NCBI GenBank assembly: GCA_900550165.1
Contig: URQY01000005.1
Span: 1 to 64,000 of the forward strand
DNA: 64,000 nt
Source: an uncultured Eubacteriales bacterium
Lineage (GTDB): Bacteria > Bacillota > Clostridia > Oscillospirales > Oscillospiraceae
Direction of reading: 5' to 3'
Position 1 is the first letter of the stretch; every line of letters starts with the position of its first letter. The notes under the pieces were generated by a model. It worked only from the letters and a program-made list of their open reading frames with translations, did not search any database and was not told the origin of the DNA. Below, one piece after another: positions 48,111 to 57,005 of the stretch. Position numbers and translations under genes: made by a program.

Positions 48111-49805
48111 TTATTCTTCGTACTCCAGATGCAGCAGCTCATGCGCGCGCTCGCTGAGACCCGCGTCATACATTGCGTTGATGACGGGATTGCGCTCGCT
48201 GCGCTTGAACATCGCGCTGCGGTCGATCTCATACAGACCGTGCGCGCGCTGGAGCTTGGTGTTTATCAGCGCGTAAGGCTGGCCCGCGCCGCCGACGCAT
48301 CCTGTGCGGCAGGACATGACCTCGACAAGGTCGACCTGCACCTCGCCGCTTTCGATCTGATCGAGCAGCTTGGCGGCGTTGGAAAGACCGTGGGCAAGGG
48401 CGATGCGCACGTCGCGCCCGTTGATGGGCAGCGTGACGAAGCGGATGGGCTCGTTGCCGCGCAGACCGCTGTGCTCGAGCATACGCAGCGCGTTTTTGCT
48501 CTTGTCAGGCAGGCAGTAACGCGCGACCGCCTCGGCAACGCCGCCGGAGGTGCCGAAGATCTCGGCTGCGCCGCTGCCCATGCCGAACGGCAGGTCGGGC
48601 GCTTCCTTTTCAAGCATCTGAAAGCGGATGCCGGACTCCTTGATCATGCGGATGACCTCCTGCGTGGTCAGCACAAGGTCCACATTGGGGACACCGTCGC
48701 GGCGGAACTCGGGACGGCCGGCCTCCATCTTCTTGGCCGTGCAGGGCATGATGGCAATGTGGTAGGTCGTGCGCCCGTCGGCGGCATCCTTTTCACGGTA
48801 CTTGTCCTTGAGCACGGTTGCCAGCATCTGCATGGGGGAGAGGGCGGAGGAGAGGTTTTTCAGGAACTGCGGGCGCTCATTTTCCACGTACCGCACCCAC
48901 GCGGGGCAGCAGGAGGTCATCAGCGGCAGGTTTTCGCCCGTTTCAAGCCGGCGCAGGAACTCCTGCGCTTCCTCGCGCACGGTGAGGTCCGCGCCGAAGA
49001 TCGTGTCGTACACCTCGTCCGCGCCCATGATCTTGAGCGCTGTGACAAGCTTGTCGAGCACATTTTCGCCGCTCGGGATGCCATAGGCCTCGCCGAGCGC
49101 TACGCGCACGGCGGGGGCGATCTGAACGACGACGCGCTTTTGCGGGTCGTGCAGCGCGCGCCACGCATCGCCGATCTGGTTTTTTACCGTGATGGCGCCG
49201 GTCGTGCACACGGCGGAGCACTGGCCGCAGCTGACGCAGTGGGTGCTCGAAAGCTGCTGGTTATCGCCCGCCTCGATGTGCAGGCCCGGACCGCGGCCCG
49301 CAAAGTGCAGGATGCTCATGCCCTGCACCTCCTTGCACACGCGCACGCAGTCGCCGCAGAGAATGCACTTGTTATAGTCGATCTGCACGGCGGGGGAGGA
49401 GTGGTCCTCGGGAATGTGCTCGCGCGTGTCGCTGAAGCGGATATGGTGGATGCCGAAGCGCACTGCCATCTCGCGCAGGCGGCAGGTGCGGCTCTTTTCG
49501 CACATGGTGCAGTCGCGGCAGTGGGCCGAGAGCATCAGTTCCAGGATCATGCGGCGGTATTTGAGCAGACGCGCGGTGTTCGTGCGGATGCGCAGGCCAT
49601 TTTTCGGCTTGGTCGTGCACGCAGCCGAGATCTCGCCGGTGTCAAGGTTTTCGACCATGCACATACGGCACGCGCCATAAACGGAGAGATCGGAATGGAA
49701 GCAGAAGTTCGGCACCTCTACGCCTGCCTTGCGGCAAACATCCAGCACCGTCGCTTCCTGGTCAAATTCCACGCGGATATTGTCCACGTACATGATATTA
49801 GCCAT
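48111..49805 (-). CDS. hydA: [FeFe] hydrogenase large subunit (HydA, group A)
   Basis: 564 aa. N-terminal [2Fe-2S] domain (Cys35, 46, 49, 63), His-ligated cluster (H95, C99, C102, C108), two [4Fe-4S] clusters (C147-157, C190-200). H-cluster motifs: TSCCPAW (297-303), MPCTAKKME (353-361), EVMSCRTGCVGGAGQP (495-510). It makes or oxidises H2 in the cytoplasm. L3 reads CRTGC rather than the common C-GG-C. Overlaps the upstream subunit gene by 8 nt; maturases HydEFG are not in the window. Confidence 0.95.
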   Translation of the reverse strand: MANIMYVDNIRVEFDQEATVLDVCRKAGVEVPNFCFHSDLSVYGACRMCMVENLDTGEISAACTTKPKNGLRIRTNTARLLKYRRMILELMLSAHCRDCTMCEKSRTCRLREMAVRFGIHHIRFSDTREHIPEDHSSPAVQIDYNKCILCGDCVRVCKEVQGMSILHFAGRGPGLHIEAGDNQQLSSTHCVSCGQCSAVCTTGAITVKNQIGDAWRALHDPQKRVVVQIAPAVRVALGEAYGIPSGENVLDKLVTALKIMGADEVYDTIFGADLTVREEAQEFLRRLETGENLPLMTSCCPAWVRYVENERPQFLKNLSSALSPMQMLATVLKDKYREKDAADGRTTYHIAIMPCTAKKMEAGRPEFRRDGVPNVDLVLTTQEVIRMIKESGIRFQMLEKEAPDLPFGMGSGAAEIFGTSGGVAEAVARYCLPDKSKNALRMLEHSGLRGNEPIRFVTLPINGRDVRIALAHGLSNAAKLLDQIESGEVQVDLVEVMSCRTGCVGGAGQPYALINTKLQRAHGLYEIDRSAMFKRSERNPVINAMYDAGLSERAHELLHLEYEE

Positions 49806-50589
49806 CGATCTCCACCTCCTGAATGGCGTCGAAGGGGCAGGCTTCGATGCAGGTGTAGCATTTTACGCACTTCTCCGGATCGATGGAGAAGGGGGACTTG
49901 ATCACGCCCGTGCTGGCGTCGGCATGGCAGTTGCGCGCGCACTTGCTGCACCCGCGGCAAACGCTCGGGTCGACGACGAGACGGATCCTGTTATAGGGCA
50001 GACCGCCCGGAACGATCGGCTCGCGGTCGCGCTCGCAGAGCGCACACTCGCCCTTGAGATGGTCCTCAAACTCTTTCGGAAAGTATTTGATGGCGGTCTC
50101 CAGCGTGTGGAACGAGTTTTTGCCGAGATTGCAGAACGCCGTCACCGAGATCATCTCGCCAAGGTCGGTGAGCAGGGTGAACTCCTTGCGGTCGATGCGG
50201 TAGTCCTTCAGCCCCCAGAGGAGCTCATTCATGCGCTTTGTGCCCTCGCGACAGGGGACGCACTTGCCGCAGAACTCTGTCTGTGTGTATTCCATGAAGC
50301 GCGCGGCCACGTCGACCATGCAGCGGTCCTCGTCGAGCACGGTGATGACGCTGTCGCCGCGGCGCACGCCGTAGGGCTTGAGCTTGACAAAGTGCAGCGG
50401 AAGATCCAGATGCTCCTCGGTCAGAAGGCCGCCGCTCGGCCCGCCGATCTGCACGGCCTTAAATTTCTTGCCGCCGGGGATGCCGCCGCCGATGTCATAG
50501 ATGACCTGGCGGATGGTCGTCGCCTCCTCGGGGATATCCACGTAGCCGGGATTTGCGATGTCGCCTTTGAGTAAAAAAATTCTTGCCAT
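49798..50589 (-). CDS. NuoF-like hydrogenase subunit lacking the FMN/NADH domain
   Basis: 263 aa from ATG 50589 (GGAGAG upstream). It starts at the SLBB-like domain (YDIGGGIPGGKKFKAVQIGG), then the NADH_4Fe-4S domain with C107, C110, C113 (CGKCVPC) and C153, then a two-[4Fe-4S] ferredoxin domain (C211-221, C241-251). Full HydB/NuoF proteins are about 600 aa and carry an FMN- and NADH-binding domain before this. That part is missing and not found upstream. The protein therefore should carry electrons between ferredoxin and HydA but not use NADH by itself. Confidence 0.88.
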   Translation of the reverse strand: MARIFLLKGDIANPGYVDIPEEATTIRQVIYDIGGGIPGGKKFKAVQIGGPSGGLLTEEHLDLPLHFVKLKPYGVRRGDSVITVLDEDRCMVDVAARFMEYTQTEFCGKCVPCREGTKRMNELLWGLKDYRIDRKEFTLLTDLGEMISVTAFCNLGKNSFHTLETAIKYFPKEFEDHLKGECALCERDREPIVPGGLPYNRIRLVVDPSVCRGCSKCARNCHADASTGVIKSPFSIDPEKCVKCYTCIEACPFDAIQEVEIDG

Positions 50590-50673
50590 TTTTCTCTCTC
50601 CGTATTGATCCTGTAGTCCACCGCTTGTGCATTCTGCGGCGGTCGTATACAACATTATGAAACTCTAACATTC

Positions 50674-50683
50674 TTATCGATAA
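50674..50683. promoter_or_regulatory. TTATCGATAA palindrome upstream of the hydrogenase operon
   Basis: Perfect 10-bp palindrome that overlaps a possible minus-strand -35 (TTATCG, 18 nt, CATAAT). Candidate operator. Nothing else is recognisable in 50590-50776. Confidence 0.35.
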
Positions 50684-50776
50684 AAGTAAAGGGATGCAGT
50701 GATAAATTATTTGAATAGGAAGCGGACATATAAACGTTTTGCGCCATTATTGGACTAAAAATGAGAATATTCACGC

Positions 50777-50814
50777 AAAAAAGCCACTGCAATGCGTGTT
50801 TGCAGTGGCTTTTT
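50777..50814. terminator. Terminator after the SSB-like gene
   Basis: AAAAAAGCCACTGCA and TGCAGTGGCTTTTT. Confidence 0.9.
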
Positions 50815-50830
50815 CCATATATTTCGTCGC

Positions 50831-51457
50831 TCAGGCGTGTTCTGCCTCTGCGTCCTCCGCCTCATCCACGAGCTGCATCACCGAGACCTCAAACGCTGTG
50901 CGTTCCTCGCTGCCGGTCTCGAGCATTTTGGTGTAGGTGCGGCTCTGTACGCGCCCCTCGATGGTCAACCGGTCGCCCACGTCCATCTCGGCGATCTGCA
51001 TTGCCGTCTGTCCCCAGGCGATGCAGGGCAGATAATCCGCGCGGCCGTAGTGACGGTTTACGGCCAGAATGAGGTCGCAGATGCTGCGTCCCAGAGGTGT
51101 GCGCCGCAGCGCGGGCTTTTTGCACAGCGTGCCGGAGAGCAGGATGCGGTTGAAGTAGGTCCCGTCCCCCGGCTCGATGCTCTGGGCGAAGACCGTGATG
51201 ACGAGCTTGCTGCCCTGCCCGCTCTTATTGTTGAACGAGCGAAGCTGCCCCGTGACGCGCAGACTTTGTCCCTCGCTCACGGGACACGTGCGCAGCAGCG
51301 CCTCGCCCGCTACGATGACGGGCACGTCGCTCTGCCCCGACAGGCGCTCCACCCGAAGGGGAAATTTGTCAAACCGCCGCGCGTGATTTTCGTGCGAAAA
51401 GGCGGGGGCGCTCCCGGCGATGCCCCACAGCTCCACATAGTTCTGGCTTCCTTCCAT
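50831..51457 (-). CDS. Single-stranded-DNA-binding protein-like, two OB folds
   Basis: 208 aa from ATG 51457 (GAGGTG upstream). Two OB-like halves: residues about 5-95 (NYVELWGIAGSAPAFSHENH ... LRVTGQLRSFNNKSGQGSKL) and 100-195 (NRILLSGTLCKKPALRRTPL, GRSICDLILAVNRHYGRADY, LPCIAWGQTAMQIAEMDVGD). The second half is a good SSB domain. The tail is acidic (EDAEAEHA), but lacks the DDDIPF end of replicative SSB. Probably an accessory SSB found in Clostridia. Confidence 0.82.
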   Translation of the reverse strand: MEGSQNYVELWGIAGSAPAFSHENHARRFDKFPLRVERLSGQSDVPVIVAGEALLRTCPVSEGQSLRVTGQLRSFNNKSGQGSKLVITVFAQSIEPGDGTYFNRILLSGTLCKKPALRRTPLGRSICDLILAVNRHYGRADYLPCIAWGQTAMQIAEMDVGDRLTIEGRVQSRTYTKMLETGSEERTAFEVSVMQLVDEAEDAEAEHA

Positions 51458-51535
51458 ATCGTACACCTCAACACGGTTTTGTTGCTGTATCCTATGAAGC
51501 GGAAGCAAAAGATATGCCGTTTCCCACGGGAAGAC

Positions 51536-51573
51536 AAAAAGGAAGAGCTGCCTCCCGGCAGCTCTTCCTTTTG
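51536..51573. terminator. Bidirectional hairpin between SSB-like gene and serA
   Basis: AAGGAAGAGCTGC and GCAGCTCTTCCTT, with A and T tracts on each side; serves serA on the minus strand. Confidence 0.85.
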
Positions 51574-51593
51574 TCGCAGCGGACTGCGAATGA

Positions 51594-52499
51594 TCACATC
51601 TTGGAGATGATCTCGACCAGCTCTTCACCGATACGGCCCTGAGCCTCGACGGTCGCGGAGCCGATGTGCGGCGTGCAGGAGACCATCGGGTGAGAGTAGA
51701 GGGCGACGTTGGTCGCGGGCTCGTCGGCATAGACGTCCAGACCGGCGGCGCGGACCTTGCCGCTGTTGAGTGCGTCAAGCAGCGCGGCCTCGTCGACGTT
51801 GGTGCCGCGGGAGGTGTTGATGATGACGACGCCGTCCTTCATCTTGGCGATGCGCTCGGCATTGATGAGAGCGCCGCCGTCGACAGCGGGAGCGTGGACG
51901 GAGATGAAGTCGGACTTGGCGAGCAGCTCGTCCATCTCAACATAGGGGATGCCGAGCTCCTCCTCAATGCCGGGGATGTGGAAGATATCGAACGCGACAA
52001 CGTTCATGCCGATGGCCTTGGCCATCTTGCCGAGCTTCTGACCGATGCGGCCGAAGCCGACGATACCGAGCGTCTTGCCGGTCAGCTCGATGCCCTTGCC
52101 GTAGGCCTTCTTCTCCCACTTGCCCTCGCGCATGGAGTGGCCGGCGATGGAGATGTAACGGGCGCAGGAGAACATATGAGCCATGGCGAGCTCGGCAACG
52201 GACTCGGAGGGGGACTTCGGGGTGTTTTTCACCTCGATGCCGTTGTCCTTGGCGTACTGCACGTCGATGTTGTCAAGGCCGACACCGGCGCGGATGACGC
52301 ACTTGAAGCGGCTGCCCTTGGCCTCGTCGATCTGCTTGGCGCGCAGCTTGGTCTTGGAGCGAATGATGGCGACGTCGAAGTCGCGCAGGGCCTTGCCCAG
52401 TTCGTCGGGCTCGTAGAACTGCTCAACGAGCTCATGACCCATCGCGCGGACCTTCTCGATCGCGCCCTTATCCATACCGTCGGTAACAAGAATACGCAT
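51594..52499 (-). CDS. serA: D-3-phosphoglycerate dehydrogenase, short form
   Basis: 301 aa. NAD-binding GKTLGIVGFGRIGQKLGKMA, catalytic region VIRAGVGLDNIDVQYAKDNG, VIINTSRGTNVDEAALLDAL. Lacks the ACT/ASB regulatory domains, so no serine feedback is expected through this protein. Downstream of serC; the 160-nt space holds several hairpins. Confidence 0.92.
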   Translation of the reverse strand: MRILVTDGMDKGAIEKVRAMGHELVEQFYEPDELGKALRDFDVAIIRSKTKLRAKQIDEAKGSRFKCVIRAGVGLDNIDVQYAKDNGIEVKNTPKSPSESVAELAMAHMFSCARYISIAGHSMREGKWEKKAYGKGIELTGKTLGIVGFGRIGQKLGKMAKAIGMNVVAFDIFHIPGIEEELGIPYVEMDELLAKSDFISVHAPAVDGGALINAERIAKMKDGVVIINTSRGTNVDEAALLDALNSGKVRAAGLDVYADEPATNVALYSHPMVSCTPHIGSATVEAQGRIGEELVEIISKM

Positions 52500-52531
52500 A
52501 ACGAAATTCTCCTTAAATAATATTAAATCAT

Positions 52532-52647
52532 TTTTGTGACGACATGTGCGTCACAAAAATACATTGGCCCAGCCGCCTTTGGCGGCGGCACCAGTGAACG
52601 TTTCACTGGTGAGGGGGTATCTAAAAGGGGGATAGTATCCCCCTTTT
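52532..52647 (-). repeat. Chain of four hairpins between serC and serA
   Basis: Arms: TTTTTGTGACG/CGTCACAAAAA (52532-52559), GCCGCC/GGCGGC (about 52572-52588), CACCAGTGAA/TTCACTGGTG (about 52590-52613) and AAAAGGGGGATA/TATCCCCCTTTT (52622-52647). They lie between the two serine genes. Possible differential-expression or mRNA-stability structure, or an inserted palindromic repeat. Confidence 0.6.
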
Positions 52648-52660
52648 AAGAAATTTTCCT

Positions 52661-53752
52661 TTACTTGGTGTGCTCAGCCTCGAACTTGGTCAGGAACTCG
52701 ACGAGAGCCTTTGCGCCCTCGATGGGCATGGCGTTGTAAACGCTGGCGCGCAGACCGCCGACGCTCTTGTGGCCCTTGAGGTTATCGTAACCGGCAGCCT
52801 TGGTAGCGGCGACGACTTCGGCGTCGAGCTCGGCGGAATCGGTGACGAAGGGGATGTTCATGAGAGAACGGAACTCGGGCTCAACGGTGCCGTGGAACAT
52901 CTTGGAGGAATCCAGGAAGTCATAGATGACCTTGGCCTTCTCGATGTTGCGCTGATGCATGACCTCGAGACCGCCGATGCTCTTGAGGTACTTGAACACC
53001 TTGCCGCAGCAGTAGATCGCCCAGCAATTCGGGGTGTTGTACATGGAGTCGTTCTTGGCGTGGGTGTCATAGCGCATATAGATGGGCATCTTGGGGTCGA
53101 GATCCTCGCGGATGAGGTCCTCGCGGATGATGGCGATGACCATACCGGCAGGGCCGACGTTCTTCTGCACGCCCGCGTAGATCATGCCGTAGTCGCTGAC
53201 ATTGCAGGGCTGGGAGAGGAACATGGAGCTCTGGTCGGAGACAAGGATGTGGCCCTTGGTGTTGGGCAGCTTCTGCCAGGTCACACCGTGGATGGTCTCG
53301 TTCTCGCAGATGTAGACATAGTCGGCATCCTCGGGAATGTCGAGATCGGAGCAATCGGGGATGTAGCTGTAGTTCTTGTCCTTGGAGGAAGCGGCAACGA
53401 TGACCTCGCCGTACTTCTTGGCCTCGGCAATGGCCTTCTTGGACCATGCGCCGGTCTCAACGTAGACAGCCTTGCCGTTCTTCATCAGGTTCCAGGGCAC
53501 AGCCGCGAACTGCAGCGTAGCGCCGCCCTGAATGAACAGGACCTTGTAGTTGTCGGGGATGTGCATCAGCTTGCGCAGGTCGGCCTCGGCCTCGTCAGCG
53601 ATCTGCTGGAACACCTTGGAGCGGTGGCTCATCTCCATGACGCACATACCGCTGCCGCGGTAGTTCATCATCTCGTCACGGATTTCCTCCAGCACGGGCT
53701 CCGGCATCATCGCGGGACCGGCGGAGAAGTTGTAGGTGCGATTGTACTTCAT
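52661..53752 (-). CDS. serC: Phosphoserine aminotransferase
   Basis: 363 aa from ATG 53752 (AGGAGG upstream). Begins YNFSAGPAMMPEPVLEEIRD; PLP-Lys region GMIYAGVQKNVGPAG; end GGLRASVYNAMPIEGAKALV. Converts 3-phosphohydroxypyruvate to phosphoserine with glutamate. Forms the serine pathway with serA. Confidence 0.96.
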   Translation of the reverse strand: MKYNRTYNFSAGPAMMPEPVLEEIRDEMMNYRGSGMCVMEMSHRSKVFQQIADEAEADLRKLMHIPDNYKVLFIQGGATLQFAAVPWNLMKNGKAVYVETGAWSKKAIAEAKKYGEVIVAASSKDKNYSYIPDCSDLDIPEDADYVYICENETIHGVTWQKLPNTKGHILVSDQSSMFLSQPCNVSDYGMIYAGVQKNVGPAGMVIAIIREDLIREDLDPKMPIYMRYDTHAKNDSMYNTPNCWAIYCCGKVFKYLKSIGGLEVMHQRNIEKAKVIYDFLDSSKMFHGTVEPEFRSLMNIPFVTDSAELDAEVVAATKAAGYDNLKGHKSVGGLRASVYNAMPIEGAKALVEFLTKFEAEHTK

Positions 53753-53817
53753 TGTTGGTGTCCTCCTGAATGTCTTTTTAAGCAATAGCAATGAAATTGC
53801 ATGGTTTGACAGCTACA

Positions 53818-53846
53818 AGTATAGTCTATCGGACCGGGATAATCAA
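53818..53846 (-). promoter_or_regulatory. Promoter of serC-serA
   Basis: Minus strand TTGATT (53841-53846), 17 nt, TATACT (53818-53823). Confidence 0.7.
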
Positions 53847-53925
53847 TAGAAAAAAGCAAAGTTGTCGTTTATTTTCAGGCAATCGTGCGTTTTTTCGACC
53901 GGTCGCTCTTTTATGGAAGAAATTA

Positions 53926-53980
53926 TTGACAAACGATAATTTTCTTGCTATGCTCACGGTAGAGATTATCGAAAAACAAT
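53926..53980 (+). promoter_or_regulatory. Promoter with flanking CGATAAT inverted repeat
   Basis: TTGACA (53926-53931), 17 nt, TATGCT (53949-53954). CGATAAT sits in the spacer and ATTATCG lies downstream of the -10, forming an inverted repeat around the core promoter. A likely operator for the XRE regulator encoded in this operon. Confidence 0.65.
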
Positions 53981-53997
53981 AATTTTGGAGGTGCGAT

Positions 53998-54996
53998 ATG
54001 AAACGCAGTCAACTGAAGGCGCTCCTGCTTACCGAGGGCGCCGTCTGCGCGCTGCTCGCGCTTGCCCTGCGGCTCATCGAGGGAGACGCTTTTTCCGTCG
54101 CCGGATTTCCGGGCGGCGCGATCGGGCAGGGACTCAGTGCGCTGGCGGCCTCGGGGCGCTTGGGCTTTGCCCTGGCGCTTACGCTGTACGCATTCTGCGT
54201 CCTGCTGCCGCTCTATGTGCTCGCGCGTATCGGGGAACGCCGGAAGCTGAAGAGCGAGGACGCGCTGCTCGCGCTCATCGCTGTCGCGGTGGCCTGCGCG
54301 CTCTTTCCGCGCGGCTGGGTCGCCTATTGGAGCACATCGGCGGAGACGCTCTTCCCGCGCCTTGCCTGGCAGTGGCTCATCTTGGCGCTGCTCGCGGGCT
54401 GGGTCGTGCTGCGGCTGCTGCGGCGGTTTTCCGGCGGCGATACGCAGGAGCTCTTGAAGCTCTTCCGCGCGCTGCTTATCCTCGCGGCGGCGTATTTCAT
54501 CTTCGAGGTTTGCTTTGCGGAATTTGCGGGCCTGTTTTCTGCCGTCGACGCGCTCAAGGCGGGCAACACCGCCTTTACAGACGATACGGTCCTGCCTGTG
54601 GCAACGGACGTAACGGGTTCGAAGAGCCTTGTGTTCAGCTATGTCATCCTCGCCCTGCGCTTTGCCGCAGAGAGCCTGCCCGCGCTGCTCGCTGCCGCGA
54701 CAGCGTACTTCGCCATCGGCCTGCTCGACACGATGGAGAACGGCGCGTTCACGCAGGAGAGCGCCGCCTACGCGCCAAAGCTCGCCGAATGGTGCGTCAA
54801 GGTCCTCAAAATCAGCGTGCTGTTCGCCCTCGCGGTCAACGTTTTGCAGGCGGTCTGCGCGTCGATGATCCTGAACACCAGCATTTCTATCCGCCTGCCG
54901 ATTTTCGAACTGTGCTTTGTGCTCGCAGCGCTTCTCGGTGCGCGGCTCATCGTCTCGAACGTCGCTCTTGCGGCGGACAACGACCTCTTTATCTGA
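53998..54996 (+). CDS. Multi-pass membrane protein (DUF2975-like)
   Basis: 332 aa, ATG with GGAGG upstream. About eight helices. The C-terminal half (ILALRFAAESLPALLAAATA ... IFELCFVLAALLGARLI, then ALAADNDLFI) resembles DUF2975 proteins, which are encoded next to YozG-type XRE regulators; the N-terminal half is extra. Function unknown. First gene of a four-gene operon. Confidence 0.65.
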   Translation: MKRSQLKALLLTEGAVCALLALALRLIEGDAFSVAGFPGGAIGQGLSALAASGRLGFALALTLYAFCVLLPLYVLARIGERRKLKSEDALLALIAVAVACALFPRGWVAYWSTSAETLFPRLAWQWLILALLAGWVVLRLLRRFSGGDTQELLKLFRALLILAAAYFIFEVCFAEFAGLFSAVDALKAGNTAFTDDTVLPVATDVTGSKSLVFSYVILALRFAAESLPALLAAATAYFAIGLLDTMENGAFTQESAAYAPKLAEWCVKVLKISVLFALAVNVLQAVCASMILNTSISIRLPIFELCFVLAALLGARLIVSNVALAADNDLFI

Positions 54997-55006
54997 GGGT
55001 GCGGCC

Positions 55007-55234
55007 ATGGCGATCACGGTACATCTGGACGAGGTGTTGAAAGTGCGCGGCATGACAAGCAAGGAACTTTGTGCCATCGTCGGCATCACGGAGGCAAATC
55101 TTTCCATTCTGCGCAGCGGCAAGGCTAAGGGCGTGCGCTTTGCAACGCTCAACCGCATCTGCTGCGCGCTCGAATGCAATGTGAGCGACATTCTGCAATG
55201 CGACGGAGAATTGGAGACGGAACATGAAGAGTAA
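55007..55234 (+). CDS. YozG-like XRE/Cro regulator
   Basis: 75 aa, ATG 55007, 10 nt after the membrane-protein stop. HTH: LDEVLKVRGMTSKELCAIVG, ITEANLSILRSGKAKGVRFA, TLNRICCALECNVSDILQ. Small DNA-binding protein probably controlling its own operon with the membrane protein as sensor or partner. Overlaps the next gene by 11 nt. Confidence 0.88.
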   Translation: MAITVHLDEVLKVRGMTSKELCAIVGITEANLSILRSGKAKGVRFATLNRICCALECNVSDILQCDGELETEHEE

Positions 55235-56126
55235 AACGAAAACGATACTGATTTTTGCTGCGATCCTCGCGGCGGTCTTTCTCGTCGCCTTTCTCGACGG
55301 CAGCGCGGTGCAGTCCGATGCTGCGGAGGAAGCGGGCGTGCTCATCGGCGCGTATGTTTCGGAGGAAGATCTCGACCTGGATGATCTTATCGTCACCGCA
55401 ACGGGCAAATTCCAGTGGAAGAGCGGGCGGATCTACGCCGAGCAGACGGGGAAAAGTTGGTATTTCCCGACACTTGACGATGGCGGCGGGATATTCTGCG
55501 CGCAGATCAGCGAGGAAGGGACGGACTATCCGACCGTTGTGCATTTCGGCGGTCTCGGCAAGGCGCGCAGCAGGGTCAATGTCAGTGACGCGGACGGCAT
55601 CCGCACAACGGATATTGACCTCTCCGGCGAGGTCTACGCCTGCGGCGATGAGCACAGAATCTTCAACTTCTATCCCATCTATCAAACGCCGGATGGCCGC
55701 GTTTATCTGACAAGCGGCAGCAGCATAGGCGTGTCCGGCGACGACGGCGGCAGTGTGTCCCACACGCTTACAAGCGATAAAACCGAGAGCATCGGCGGCA
55801 AGTCCGAGCGCGTGAAAGTCAAGGTAGCCATTACCGCTGTGTCCCATCCGACGCCGACGAAGTTCACCGTCGCGCACATGGACGAAAACGATACCGTGCT
55901 GAAGCTGGAGGAATTTGCGCCCGACGCGCTGCCGGAGTCCATCACGCCCGCGGACGGCGCGGCGTATCTCATCGGCACGAGCTGCGGCTTTGATCGGGAC
56001 GGCGAGACGGCGGAATACGATATTTGCAGCCGCGGCGATGACGGCGGGCTGCATACCTTCCGCTATCGGAACGGCAGCCTGACCGCGGTAGAGATCAGGG
56101 TGGATTGGAAGGGGGAGACGGCATGA
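55224..56126 (+). CDS. Exported protein of unknown function, paralog 1
   Basis: 300 aa. N-terminal signal anchor (about 8-26: ILIFAAILAAVFLVAFLDG), then a beta-rich soluble part. Middle: YPIYQTPDGRVYLTSGSSIG; later KSERVKVKVAITAVSHPTPT and EEFAPDALPESITPADGAAY. The next gene shows the same order of blocks. No enzyme motif visible. Start overlaps the XRE gene. Confidence 0.7.
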   Translation: MKSKTKTILIFAAILAAVFLVAFLDGSAVQSDAAEEAGVLIGAYVSEEDLDLDDLIVTATGKFQWKSGRIYAEQTGKSWYFPTLDDGGGIFCAQISEEGTDYPTVVHFGGLGKARSRVNVSDADGIRTTDIDLSGEVYACGDEHRIFNFYPIYQTPDGRVYLTSGSSIGVSGDDGGSVSHTLTSDKTESIGGKSERVKVKVAITAVSHPTPTKFTVAHMDENDTVLKLEEFAPDALPESITPADGAAYLIGTSCGFDRDGETAEYDICSRGDDGGLHTFRYRNGSLTAVEIRVDWKGETA

Positions 56127-56971
56127 AACGACTGATCGCCTTTGCGCTGGCACTCGCGGCAGTATTCGGTGTGAGCTTTGCGCTCTATCGGCCGGAACTG
56201 GCGCAAAACGCGGCGCAGGACTCCGCAGACGACGAGTGGGTCGGCTATTTCTTCTCGCTCGAGCCGTTCGACGGCAAGCGCTATGCGGAAAGGGCCGATG
56301 ACCGATACGACTTCGGCGTCCCAGGCGTGCCGGTGTTTGTAAGCATTACGGCCTTTTCACCGGATGATCCCTACTATGAGGAGGATTCTGCGTTTAATTA
56401 CTCCATCGGCATGGCTGCGTCGGAAGAGGTGGAGCGCAGCGGGCTTCATGTTTTCGGCGACGACAACGGCGACCGCTATGAGACCGGCGGCAGTATCCTT
56501 CTTGACGCACAGTGCAGCACAGAGTTGTATGCGTGCGATGTATTCCGCACGGCGGACGGGCGGTATTATGCTGTCTGCACCGGCGAGGGCTGCTGCGGCG
56601 ACAGCTTCGGCCTGAGCCGCTCGGAAACGCATTCCTGGACGCCGAACGGCAAAAAGCAGAGCCGTACCGTCAGCGTGAGCGCTTCGCTCGAGGCGCACAC
56701 GGCGGCGGAGTCTGCCGCCTTTGTCTGGATGGACGGCGAAAAGAACGTGCTTTCGCGCGCGGAATATCCTGCTGACGCCATTCCCGAAGCCCTGTCCGCC
56801 CCGGAGAGCGCGGAACTGCTGGTCGTAACGAAAAAAAACGCGGACGGCACGCTGGATCGCGCGCTTTTTACGGCGGAGGATATGTCTGCCGAGGTCTACG
56901 TTCCTTCGGCGCTTTCCGGCTTTCTGCGCGTCGTTTATGTGACGCTCGAGTGGGGAGAGAGCATGGCTTAA
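56123..56971 (+). CDS. Exported protein of unknown function, paralog 2
   Basis: 282 aa from ATG 56123 (overlaps paralog 1 by 4 nt). Signal segment (about 3-20). Shared blocks with paralog 1: CDVFRTADGRYYAVCTGEG, KKQSRTVSVSASLEAHTAAE, AEYPADAIPEALSAPESAEL. Three nearby Cys (GEGCCGDSF). It is likely an old duplication. No known family. Confidence 0.7.
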   Translation: MKRLIAFALALAAVFGVSFALYRPELAQNAAQDSADDEWVGYFFSLEPFDGKRYAERADDRYDFGVPGVPVFVSITAFSPDDPYYEEDSAFNYSIGMAASEEVERSGLHVFGDDNGDRYETGGSILLDAQCSTELYACDVFRTADGRYYAVCTGEGCCGDSFGLSRSETHSWTPNGKKQSRTVSVSASLEAHTAAESAAFVWMDGEKNVLSRAEYPADAIPEALSAPESAELLVVTKKNADGTLDRALFTAEDMSAEVYVPSALSGFLRVVYVTLEWGESMA

Positions 56972-57005
56972 CAAACATTTAATAAAGAATTTGCTAAGAA
57001 AAATG

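Noticed and set aside
48006..49901. 631-codon plus-strand frame opposite hydA
   Set aside because: Mirror frame of the hydrogenase gene with low-complexity Ala/Arg/His content and no ribosome-binding site.
53807..53825. TTGACA followed by TATAGT on the plus strand
   Set aside because: Only 8 nt apart, too short for a promoter; the minus-strand promoter at 53818-53846 explains the region.
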